Positions 36,071 to 44,778 of a stretch of DNA of 64,000 nt are shown in pieces. This stretch comes from Hypericum androsaemum. Lineage: Eukaryota; Streptophyta; Magnoliopsida; Malpighiales; Hypericaceae. Under the pieces are notes generated by a model. That model worked only from the letters and a program-made list of their open reading frames with translations, did not search any database and was not told the origin of the DNA. Position numbers and translations under genes: made by a program. Location of the stretch: assembly GCA_963995505.1 (NCBI GenBank), contig OZ023180.1:9557301-9621300 (forward strand), read 5' to 3'. Each line of letters starts with the position of its first letter. The stretch's first letter is position 1.

Positions 36071-39000
36071 TATCTGGACTTTTCTTGCCTTGTTGCCTTT
36101 TGTTTCCTTATCTTGCATTTTCTTTCCTTTTCTTGCCTTATCTTGCCTTTTCTTGCCTTGTTGCCTTTTCTTTCCTTATCTTGCATTTTCTTGCCTTTTC
36201 TTGTCTTTTTTTGCCTTGTCTTGCCTTTTATTTCCTTATCTTGCCTTTTCCTTGCCATATCTTGCCTTACCCTTACCTTTTCTTTCATTTTCTTTCCTTT
36301 TCTTGCCTTTTCTTTCCTTATCTTGCCTTTTCCTTCCATTTTCTTGCTTTATCTTGCCTTTTCTTGCCTTTTTTTGCCTTGTCTTGTCTTTTCTTGGCTT
36401 TTGTTTTCCTTTTCTTGCCTTATCTTGCCTTTATTTGTTTTGTCTTGCCTTATCTTGCATTTTCTTACCTTTTCTTGCCTTATCTTGCCTTTTGCTTCCT
36501 TATCTTGCCTTTTCTTGCCTTATCTTGCCTTTTTCTTGCCTTTTCTTGCCTTTTCTTGCCTTTTCCTTGACTTTTCTTGCCTTTTCCTTGCCTTATCTTG
36601 CCTTTTCCTTGCCTGTTCTTGCCTTTTCTTGCCCTTTCTTGCCATATCTTGCCTTTTCTTCCCTCTTCTTGCCTTTTCTTTCCTTATCTTTCTTTTTCTT
36701 GCCTTTTCCTCGCATTTTCTTACCTTTTCTTGCCTCATCTTGCCTTATCTTTCCTTTTCCTTGCATTTTCTTGAATTTTCTTTCCTTTTCTTGCCTTTTC
36801 TTTTCTTTTCCATGCCTTTTCTTGCCTTATGTTGCCTGTTCATGCCTTGTCTTGCCTTTTCTTGCCTGTTCCATGCATTTCCTTGCCTTATCTTACCTTT
36901 TTTGCCTTTTCTTGCCTTTTCTTTCCTTATCTTACATTTTCCTTGCATTTCTTGCCTTTTCTTGTGTTATCTTGTCTTTTCTTTTCTTATCTTGCCTTTT
37001 CCTCGCATTTTCTTACGTTATCATGCCTTTTCTTTCCTTATATTGCCTTTTCCTTGCCTTTTGTTGCCTTATCATTCATTTTCTTGCCTTATCTCATATT
37101 GTCTTGCCTTTGCTTGCCTTATCTTTCCTTATCTTGCCTTTTCCTTCCCTTATCTTGCCTTTTCCTTCCCTTATCTTGCCTTTTTCTTGCCTTTCCTTGG
37201 CTTTTTCCTTGCTTTTTCATGCCTTATCTTGCCTTTTCTCACCCTTTCTTGCCTTATCTTGCCTTTTCATTCCTTTTCTTACCTTTTCTTTCCTTATCTT
37301 GCCTTTTCTTACCTTTTCTTGCCATTTCTTGCCTTTTCCATGCCTTTTGTTGCCTTTTCTTATCTTTTCTTGCCTTTTCTTTCCTGATCTTCCCTTTTCT
37401 TGCCTTATCTTGCATTTTCCTTGCCATTTCTTGCCATTTCTTTCCTTATCTTGCATTTTCTTGCCATTTCTTTCCTTATTTTTCCTTTTCCTTTCCATTC
37501 CCTTGCCTTTACTTGCCTTTTCATTCCTTATCTTGCATTTTCTTGCCTTTTCTTTACTTATCTTGCCTTTTCTTGCCTTTTTTTCCTTGTCTTGCCTTAA
37601 CTTGCCTTTTCTTGCCTTTTCTTGCATTTTCTTGCCTTACCTTACCTTTTTCTTACCTTATCTTCCTTTTCCTTGCCCTTTTTGGCCTTTTTCTTGCCTT
37701 TCTTGCTTTATCTTGCCTTTTCTTTCCTTATCTTGCCTTTTCCTTGCCTTATCTTTCTTTTCTTGCCTTATCTTTGCTTATCTTACCTTTTCCTTGCCTT
37801 TTCTTACCTGATCTTGCCTTAGCTTGCCTCTTCTTTCCTTTTATTGTCTTTTCTTGCCTTTTCGTGCCTTTTCTTACCTTTTCTTTTCCTTTCTTGCGTT
37901 ATCTTCCTTTTCCTTGCCTTATCTTGCCATTTCCTTGCCTTTTCTTGCCTTTTCTGGTCTTTTCTTGCCTTTTCTTGGCTTATCTTGCATTTTCTTGCCT
38001 TATCTTTTATTTTCCTTGCCAGTTTATGCCATTTCTTGCATTTTCTGTCCTTTTCTTGCCTTTTCATTTCCTTTTCTTACCTTTTCTTTCCTTTTCATGC
38101 ATTTTTCTGCCTTTTCTATCTTTTTTTGCGTTATCTTGCCTTTTCCTTTCTAATTCTTGGCTTTTCTTTCCTTATCTTGCAATTTCTTGCCTTTTCTTCC
38201 CTTTTCTTGCCTTTTCTAGGCTTTTCTTTCCTTATCTTGCCTTATCTAATCATTTTTGGCCTTGTCTTGCCTTATCTCTCCCTTTCATTCCTTATCTTAC
38301 CTTTTCCTTGCATCTATTGCCTTTTCCTTGTGTTTCTTACCTTTTCTTGCATTATCTTGCCGTTTCTTTCCTTATCGTACCTTTTCCTTCCCTTTTCTTG
38401 CCTTATCATGCCTTTTCTTTCCATTTCTTGCATTTTCTTGCTTTTTCATTCCTTTTCTCACCTTTTCTTGCCATGTCTTCCCTTATCTGACCTTTTCTCA
38501 CCTTTTCTCACCTTTTCTTGTGTTATCGTGCCTTTTCTTGCCTTTTATTGTCTTTTCTTACCCCTTCCTTACCTTTTCTTTCCTTTCTTCCTTTTCTTGC
38601 CTTTTCCATAACTTGTCTTGCCTTTTTTTCCCTTGTCTTTCCTTGTCTTTCCTTTACTTGCCATATCTTGCCTTTTCTTGCCTTATCAGTCTTTTTCCTT
38701 GCCTTTTCTTGCCTTATCTTGCCTTTTTTGGCCTTGTCTTGCCTTATCTTGCCTTATCTTACAATTTCCTTGCGTTTCTTGACTTTTCTTGCAATATCTT
38801 GCCATTTCTTTCCTTATCTTGCCTTTTCCTTTCCTTATCATGCCTATTCTTTCCTTATCTTGCATTTTCTTTCCATACCTTGCATTTTCCTTGCCTTTTT
38901 TTGCCTTATCTTTCTTTTTCTTGCCTTATCTTTCCTTATCTTGCCTTTTCCATGCCTTGTCTTGCCTTATCTTGCCTTTTCCTTGCCTTTTCTTGCCTTT

Positions 39001-39180
39001 TTCTTACCTTTTCTTGTCCTTTCTTGCCTTATCTTACATTTTCTTGCCCTTTCTTGCCTTATCTTTCCTTATCTTACCTTTTCCATGCCTTATCTTGCCT
39101 TATCTTGCCTTTTCCTTGCCTTTTCTTGCCTTTTTTTTCCTTTTCTTCTCCTTTCTTGCCTTATCTTATATTTTCTTGCT

Positions 39181-39400
39181 CTTTCTTGCCTTATCTTGCC
39201 TTTTCTTTCCTTATCTTTCCTTATCTTGCCTTTTCTTGAATTATCTTGCCTTAGCTTGCCTTATCTTGCCTTAGCTTGCCTTAGCTTGCCTTTTCTTGAA
39301 TTATCTTGCCTTATCTTTCCTTATCTTTCCTTATCTTGCCTTTTCTTGAATTATCTTGCCTTAGCTTGCCTTTTCTTGCCTTTTATTATCTTTTCTTTCC
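39181..39400 (+). repeat. sub-array in perfect 10-bp register
   Basis: Twenty-two successive units keep exact 10-bp spacing. Rare variant units recur: CTTGAATTAT follows CCTTTT at about 39237, 39297 and 39347 (spacings 60 and 50 bp), and CTTAGCTTGC variants recur between and after them. This is a local amplification of variants seen rarely elsewhere in the window. Confidence 0.75.
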
Positions 39401-39579
39401 TTTCCTTGCCTTTTCCTTGTCTTTTCTTGCCTTTTCTTGCCTTATCTTGCCCTTTCTTGCCTTATCTTGCCCTTTCTTGCCTTATCTTGCCTTTTCTTTC
39501 CTTATCTTGCCTTTTCCTTTCCTTATCTTCCCTTTTCTTATCTTTTCTTGCTTTTTCCTTACCTTTTCTTGCCTTTTCT

Positions 39580-40205
39580 TGACTTATCTTACCTTTTCTT
39601 GCCTTATCCTTTGTTTTCCTTATGTTGCCTTTTTTCTTACCTTTTCTTTCCTTAACTTGCCTTTTGTTACCAATTTCGGCCTTGTCTTGCATTATCTTGC
39701 CTTTTCTTGCCTTATTTTTCCTTTTCTTTCCTTATCTTACCTTTTCCTTGTATTTCTTACCTTTTCTTACATTGTCTTACCTTTTCTTTCCTTATCTTAC
39801 CTTTTCCTTGCCTTTTATTGCCTTATCATGCCTTTTCTTTCCTTATCTTGCCTTTTCCTTGCCTTTTCTTGTCTTATCTTGCTTTTTCTTACCTTTTCTT
39901 CACTTATCATGCCTTGTCTTCCCATATCTTGCCTTTTTCGTGCCTTTTCTTGCCTTATCTTATCTTTTCTTACTTTTTCTTTCCTTTTCTTGCCTATTCT
40001 TTCCTTATCTTATCTTGTCTTGTCATTTCCTTTTCTTGCCTTATCTTACCATATCTTGTCTCCTCTTTCCATCTCTTTCTTTGTCTTGCATTTTCCTTGC
40101 CTTTTCATTCCAAATCTTTCCATTTCTTGCCTTTTCAGACCTTTTTTTGCCTTATCTTGCATTTTTTGGCCTTCTCATGCCTTATCATACCTTATCTTGG
40201 CTTTT
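39580..40205 (+). repeat. satellite segment paralogous to 28548-29143, interrupted by element A
   Basis: Ordered variant markers match 28548-29143 at an offset of about 11,062 bp. The copy ends at CTTGGCTTTT (40205), where element A begins with TGATG. The last five bases, CTTTT at 40201-40205, are the candidate left half of the target-site duplication of element A; the right half is not in the window. Confidence 0.85.
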
Positions 40206-40206
40206 T

Positions 40207-40431
40207 GATGTGAGCAAGCCTAAGGACGCACCTACTATCAAGCTTGTAGACTCGCAGCAAGTTCAAGTTCCAATTAGGCCAATGACAAGAGCGAGAGCTA
40301 GGAAGTTGCAATCTGACTTCAATGGACTAATGCAAGAAGTTTGGGCTCAAGCAAGTGCGTGGAGGACCAAGGACGTCCAAGAAGTCCAAGGGAGGCCCAT
40401 GCACATTTTGGAAGCTAAATGGGAAGTTTGA
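40207..40431 (+). CDS. C-terminal tail of Ty3/gypsy pol, encoded inside the LTR
   Basis: Seventy-four codons followed by TGA. The translation contains PMTRARARKLQ (residues 25-35 of this tail) after a PTIKLVDSQQ stretch. A (P)MTRARAK-like motif near the end of the polyprotein is common in plant Ty3/gypsy elements. Upstream of 40207 the frame continues only into satellite, so this copy in the 5' LTR is not expressed as part of a protein; in a full element the same sequence in the 3' LTR would end the polyprotein. The alternative is the 3' end of a second, otherwise deleted element. I prefer the LTR-overlap reading because TGATG stands exactly at the satellite junction and the solo LTR has a diverged match at the same relative place. 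Confidence 0.75.
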   Translation, partial: DVSKPKDAPTIKLVDSQQVQVPIRPMTRARARKLQSDFNGLMQEVWAQASAWRTKDVQEVQGRPMHILEAKWEV

Positions 40432-40699
40432 GATGCACGCAATCTCCTGGATGCATGCGCACGTGAATTTCAAGCTTATCTTGGACATGCGTCCCTAAAT
40501 TTTAGGAATTGCATCTACTATGTTTTAGGACGTGATATTTACTAGATATTCTATTAGTTATCTATGTTTAGATTATTTTCCTACTTAGTTGAATATTTCG
40601 GCCAAAATCCCTTTAAATTAGGAAGGAGAATTTTGGCCAGCCTTGAACTCTTTATTTGGAGTTAGTTTTCGTTTAGGAAGTTGAAAGACTTATGGAGCC

Positions 40700-40707
40700 T
40701 ATATAAA
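40700..40707 (+). promoter_or_regulatory. TATA box of LTR A
   Basis: TATATAAA stands in the LTR about 320 bp before its 3' end, in the context GAGCCTATATAAAGAGGC, which is conserved in the solo LTR. It is the likely core promoter for genomic RNA, which would start about 25-35 bp downstream. Confidence 0.7.
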
Positions 40708-40722
40708 GAGGCATCCTCATTC

Positions 40723-40728
40723 AATAAA
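40723..40728 (+). promoter_or_regulatory. possible polyadenylation signal of LTR A
   Basis: AATAAA just downstream of the TATA box, near where R would begin. In a 3' LTR it could direct polyadenylation. This is a single short motif in AT-rich sequence. Confidence 0.4.
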
Positions 40729-41028
40729 GACACAACAATTCGGAGAATTACTTAGCATTGGCTAATTGTGAGTTTAGATACTCGTTTGTTCTTGCTTAGG
40801 CTGGTGAGTCGTCTTGGCTAGAATTTATCTTTCACTTATCAAGCGGAACATCCATCCCCGCTCGTGGCGTGATACGACCTTAGGTCAAGGTTCAGAAGCT
40901 CTTGCAGCGGGTTAAGGTTCAATTTCGCGCCTTAGTTCTTGTGAGTTCTTTGTGAGTTGTGATCTGTTCCATTCTGAAGTAACAAACGGTCCGAGTTGTG
41001 AGTCTTTTCCGCTGAGATTCATATCATT

Positions 41029-41040
41029 TGGTATCAGAGC
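41029..41040 (+). other. primer-binding site of element A (tRNA-iMet)
   Basis: TGGTATCAGAGC, complementary to the 3' end of plant initiator tRNA-Met, two bases after the TATCA end of the LTR. It is the start point for minus-strand DNA synthesis and fixes the LTR boundary and the strand of the element. Confidence 0.93.
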
Positions 41041-41651
41041 TTAGCTTGTTACTTTAGTTCATTATCCTTGTTATTCTTGTTCTTTTTTTTTGGGGTTCGT
41101 TTTGTTGCTTGCTAATCCGTGAGGTTCTTCGCTGTTCGAGAGAAAAGAGAGGAAAACAAACGAGTGAAGCAAAAACAGAAAAGAAAAGAAAAAAAAAGAA
41201 AAGAAAAGAAAAGGAAAGAAAAAAAAAAGAGAGGAAACAAAACAGGAAGAAGTTAGTCCTAAGTTGGCCCGCACGACTAATTTGGAAGCCGCAAGCTAAA
41301 GAGGAAGCAAAATCAAAAAGGAAGCTAGCGAACTAAAGAAGGCGCAGCATCTGATCAAGAAAAGGGACAAGCAAGACTAAAAAAGCAAAGAAAGGCCAAA
41401 AGAGGAACTTTAACATTCTGTTTGTTAAAGCGTGAAGCTCAAGCAAAGGCTGTTCTAACTTTAGTAAGAACATACAAGTATCACGAGAGGAAAAAGGCAA
41501 GAGTGTGCGAGTACCTTAGAGAGAAAAGCCAAATATTTGAGTGCAAACACGAGTGAACTTGAGTGCACCTTACATTGAGAGTATACACGTAAGGGAGTGA
41601 GCTTGTGAGGCCATAATTTTTTTTTACTAACCAATTTTTCTTGTAGCAAAC
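41041..41651 (+). other. untranslated leader of element A
   Basis: 611 bp between PBS and gag. It contains a poly-T/G patch near 41082-41096 and a purine-rich, A-dominated stretch around 41140-41240, then more complex sequence. No frame here resembles a known protein; short Lys/Arg-rich and Phe-rich frames on either strand reflect the low complexity. In this class of element the leader would hold the packaging signal, which cannot be located by eye. Confidence 0.7.
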
Positions 41652-43361
41652 ATGTCGCATGAAGGTCAAACTATGGGAAGCATAGACCTTAAGTTATTAG
41701 TGGATGCCTTGGCCGGGAAGCTCGAGCAGATGGTGCAAGCTCAGATGGAGCCTTTGCAACTACGCGTGGATGCCGTGGAGAATTCTCGTGACAACCCCCA
41801 AACGCGAGGCGAACTCCAAAGGCGTAGGAGAGGAGTACCTATTGGAGAGTCGAGCGGAGCTGATTCTGAATCTGAAGAAGGCGTAGGCTCTACAAGGAGT
41901 CTTAGGAGAGCAAGAACAAACTGCCCACCTAGGGAGGCGAGGCAAAAGAGAGACGACAACATAGGGAGTATCAAACTGAAGATACCCTCCTTTGCTGGTC
42001 GTTCTGACCCGGAGGCGTACTTAGAGTGGGAGAAGAAGATTGAGTTCGTGTTTGATTTCCACAATAGCTCCGATGCAAAGAAGGTAAAACTTGCCATCAC
42101 CGAATTCACTGATTATGCTATAACTTGGTGGGATCAACTTGTGACAAGCAGGAGGAGAAATGGAGAACGCCCTATAGCTACTTGGGAAGACATGAAAGTG
42201 GTGATGAGGAAGAGATTTGTTCCAAGTCATTACTATAGAGGGCTGTATAAGAAGTTACAAGGAATGAGGCAAGGAAATTTGAGCGTGGAGGAGTATTTCA
42301 AACAGATGGAGATGGCCATGATAAGAGCTGATATAGATGAAGATAGAGAAGTTACAATGGCAAGATTCTTGAATGGACTCAATCCTGAAATTCAAGACAA
42401 AGTTGAGTTGCAACACTATGTGGAGTTGGAGGACATGGTGCATATGGCAACGAAAATTGAGAAGCAACTGAAGAGAGGAGAGGGGAGAACAAGAGCTACA
42501 TCGAGTTCTACTTGGAAGCCAAACTACCAAAAGAAGTTTGACAAGCCACAAGCAGCCAAAGTAGAGCATAAATCCGAGAGTTCTCAAGCTAATTCTCAAA
42601 GGAAAGTGGAAGTCACTCCAGCTAGGAACCGTGACATCAAGTGCTTTAAGTGTCAAGGAAGAGGGCACATCTCAAGTCAATGCCCTAACAAGCAAGCAAT
42701 GGTGATCAAGGAAAGTGGAGAGATTGAAACTGAAGAAGAGGATTCGGAGCATGAAAGCATGCCTTCTTTGGAGGACGTATCCGAGGAAGAGTACCAAGCT
42801 GCTGAGAGGCTTACTCTTGTGTCTAGAAGAGCATTGAATTTGCAAGTAAAAGAAGAAAATGATGTGGCTCAAAGAGAAAATATTTTTCACACAAGGTGCT
42901 ATGTCAAAGACAAGGTGTGTAGTGTCATCATAGATGGAGGAAGTTGTGCTAATGTCGCAAGCACTACTATGGTGGAGAAGTTAGGGTTACTCACTGGAAA
43001 ACACCCTAAGCCTTACAAACTACAATGGCTGAATGATAGTGGAGAAGTACGAGTGATGAAGCAAGTATTGGTAACATTCCGCATTGGCAACTATGAGGAT
43101 GAAGTGTTGTGTGATGTTGTACCAATGCAAGCTGGTCATCTATTGTTAGGAAGGCCATGGCAGTTTGATAGGAAAGTGCATCATGATGGCTACACCAACA
43201 AATATTCATTTATACTTAAGAAGAGAGTAATCACCTTGGCACCCTTGTCACCATCACAAGTTTGTGAAGATCAACGACAGTTGCAAAAAGAAAGTGATGA
43301 GCAAAGAGAGCGTGACAAAAAAAAAAGATTGAGAGGAGAGAAGAAGCCGAAAAAAAGATAA
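41652..43361 (+). CDS. gag and protease of element A
   Basis: 569 codons starting [10 protein letters not shown]. The retrotransposon gag core lies at about residues 108-260 ([18 protein letters not shown], then the WWDQL and [10 protein letters not shown] regions), followed by a zinc knuckle at 331-344 ([15 protein letters not shown]331, C334, H339, C344) that would bind RNA. The aspartic protease is at about 412-510, with the active-site stretch IIDGGSCAN (D428; DGG instead of the usual DSG or DTG) and the conserved [11 protein letters not shown] at 497-507. The frame ends in a Lys/Arg-rich tail at TAA 43359-43361. The pol frame overlaps this tail in the -1 register, so the two were one polyprotein joined by a frame change, or are separated by an indel. 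Gag would form the virus-like particle and protease would cut the polyprotein. The frame is intact from start to stop. Confidence 0.93.
   Translation: MSHEGQTMGSIDLKLLVDALAGKLEQMVQAQMEPLQLRVDAVENSRDNPQTRGELQRRRRGVPIGESSGADSESEEGVGSTRSLRRARTNCPPREARQKRDDNIGSIKLKIPSFAGRSDPEAYLEWEKKIEFVFDFHNSSDAKKVKLAITEFTDYAITWWDQLVTSRRRNGERPIATWEDMKVVMRKRFVPSHYYRGLYKKLQGMRQGNLSVEEYFKQMEMAMIRADIDEDREVTMARFLNGLNPEIQDKVELQHYVELEDMVHMATKIEKQLKRGEGRTRATSSSTWKPNYQKKFDKPQAAKVEHKSESSQANSQRKVEVTPARNRDIKCFKCQGRGHISSQCPNKQAMVIKESGEIETEEEDSEHESMPSLEDVSEEEYQAAERLTLVSRRALNLQVKEENDVAQRENIFHTRCYVKDKVCSVIIDGGSCANVASTTMVEKLGLLTGKHPKPYKLQWLNDSGEVRVMKQVLVTFRIGNYEDEVLCDVVPMQAGHLLLGRPWQFDRKVHHDGYTNKYSFILKKRVITLAPLSPSQVCEDQRQLQKESDEQRERDKKKRLRGEKKPKKR
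43317..43326 (+). promoter_or_regulatory. run of ten A: candidate -1 frameshift site between gag-protease and pol
   Basis: In the gag frame the codons read GAC AAA AAA AAA AGA, so an A AAA AAA slippery heptamer is in the right register. It lies in the 46-bp overlap between the opening of the -1 frame (after TGA 43313-43315) and the gag stop (43359-43361). It could be a programmed ribosomal or transcriptional slip site, or simply a homopolymer that lost or gained a base. Confidence 0.5.
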
Positions 43362-43440
43362 GAAAAACGGCCAATGGAGAGGAAAAGATTGAGAAAACAA
43401 AAGAAGCCGGAAAAACAGAAATTAAAACAGCCAATGAGAG
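43321..43440 (+). repeat. 60-bp tandem duplication in the gag-pol linker
   Basis: 43321-43380 and 43381-43440 align unit to unit: AAAAGATTGAG, AAGAAGCCG and CCAATG recur at exactly 60-bp spacing, with several substitutions. In the pol frame this is a 20-residue Lys/Glu-rich repeat (each copy has a KIE... and a KTANG/E or KTANE stretch). The gag-frame TAA lies in the first copy only. Confidence 0.8.
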
Positions 43441-44778
43441 AAAAACCGAGAGTTGGAAAAGGAGTTACTATATGGGAGCAAGTGATATTAAGCAAGCATG
43501 CTTTGAAAAGAAGCCTATGATCTTACTTCGGTATAGAGAGGCGCTTTTAAACACTAACGAGCTTGAACCACATGTACCTAGTACGGTTGTGTCTCTTTTG
43601 CAGGACTACAAGGATGTCTTTCCCGACGAGCTACCACCTGGTTTGCCACCTATTCGTGGGATTGAACATCAAATAGACTTTGTTCTGGGAGCTGCCATAC
43701 CTAACCATCCCGCATATAGAAGCAATCCTGAAGAAACAAAGGAGCTTGAGAAGCAAGTCAACGAGCTATTGGAGAAAGGGTACGTGAGAGAGAGCATGAG
43801 TCCATGTGCTATTCCAGTCCTACTTGTGCCCAAGAAGGATAAATTATGGAGAATGTGTGTTGATTGCCGAGCAGTCAACAACATAACGGTAAAATATCGT
43901 CACCCTATTCCTCGTTTAGATGACATGTTAGATGAGTTGCATGGTTCTTGCATGTTTTCTAAGATTGATTTGAAGAGTGGTTATCATCAAATTAGGATGA
44001 AAGAAGGAGATGAGTGGAAGACTGCTTTTAAAACAAAGTATGGGTTGTATGAGTGGATGGTCATGCCATTTGGTTTGTCCAACGCACCTAGCACATTTAT
44101 ACGACTCATGAATCATGTTCTACGTCCATTCATTGGTAAATTTATGGTTGTTTACTTTGATGATATACTCATTTATAGCAAGAGCATGGAGGATCATTTA
44201 GAACATTTGAGATCTGTCTTAGATGCACTTAGAGAAGATCAATTGTTTGCTAACTTGAAGAAGTGTACCTTTTGTACGGATAAGCTTGTATTCTTGGGTT
44301 TTGTTGTTGGAGCTAACGGAATACAGGTTGATGAAGAAAAGATCCGAGCTATCCGTGAATGGCCAAGCCCTACAAGTGTTGCTAATGTTAGGAGCTTTCA
44401 TGGACTAGCTAGTTTTTATAGGAGATTTGTGAAGGACTTTAGTAGCATAGCCGCACCCATAACTGAAGTCATCAAGAAGAACGTGGGCTTTACTTGGGGA
44501 GAAGCTCAAGAGAAGGCCTTCCAACTACTAAAAGGGAAGTTGACTAATGCACCCTTGTTAGCTTTACCTAATTTCTCTAAGACTTTTGAAATAGAGTGTG
44601 ATGCTTCTGGTATAGGAATTGGAGCTGTCCTTATGCAAGAGGGAAGACCCATTGCATACTTTAGTGAGAAACTAAGTGGTGCAACCTTGAATTACCCGAC
44701 CTATGACAAGGAGTTGTACGCACTAGTTCGAGCATTGGAGACCTGGCAGCATTACTTGTGGCCAAAGGAGTTCGTGAT

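Larger units (their letters stand above)
24143..40205 (+). repeat. 10-bp satellite, pyrimidine-rich block (second part)
   Basis: About 16 kb of the same pyrimidine-orientation units between the solo LTR and element A. It holds most of the large segmental duplications (29311-33156, about 33700-36070, 28548-29143 copied at 39580-40205) and a stretch near 39181-39400 in perfect 10-bp register. Variant words such as CTTATCTTTATTGCCGTA (near 25375, 29735, 31678) show that larger blocks were copied. No gene is visible; the long leucine/phenylalanine-rich frames are repeat readings. Confidence 0.95.
40206..41026 (+). repeat. 5' LTR of element A
   Basis: Begins TGATG at the satellite junction and ends TATCA, giving imperfect TGAT/ATCA terminal inverted repeats, two bases before the PBS. 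The 821-bp length fits the related 765-bp solo LTR at 23378-24142. Features shared with that LTR are ACTTATCAAGCGGA (40834-40847), GTGGCGTGATACGACC just after it, and a TATA region. The first 226 bp encode the end of a pol reading frame. Its partner 3' LTR is not in the window, so LTR divergence cannot be used for dating. Confidence 0.88.
40206..44778 (+). mobile_element. element A: truncated Ty3/gypsy LTR retrotransposon
   Basis: The visible order is 5' LTR (40206-41026), initiator-tRNA-Met PBS (41029-41040), leader, gag-protease frame (41652-43361) and RT-RNase H frame (about 43316 onward). Element B interrupts it at 44779. The remainder of RNase H, the integrase, any chromodomain, polypurine tract and 3' LTR are absent from the window. 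Gag, protease and RT sequence and the PR-RT-RH order fit the chromovirus branch of plant Ty3/gypsy elements. The LTR/pol overlap suggests a CRM-like lineage, but without the integrase this stays tentative. The element cannot be autonomous as it stands. Confidence 0.93.

Noticed and set aside
40207..41026. Two elements of family A in tandem sharing one LTR (pol end - LTR - gag), as from a one-LTR circle
   Set aside because: Possible, but TGATG lies exactly at the satellite junction and the solo LTR has a similar match at its start, so an LTR that itself encodes the pol tail is simpler. Kept as an alternative.
41071..41336. Lys-rich and Phe-rich short frames in the leader of element A
   Set aside because: Low-complexity purine/pyrimidine stretch between PBS and gag; no conserved motif.
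41741..43884. Minus-strand frames of 60-137 codons opposite gag and pol
   Set aside because: Shadows of the real plus-strand gag-protease and RT frames.
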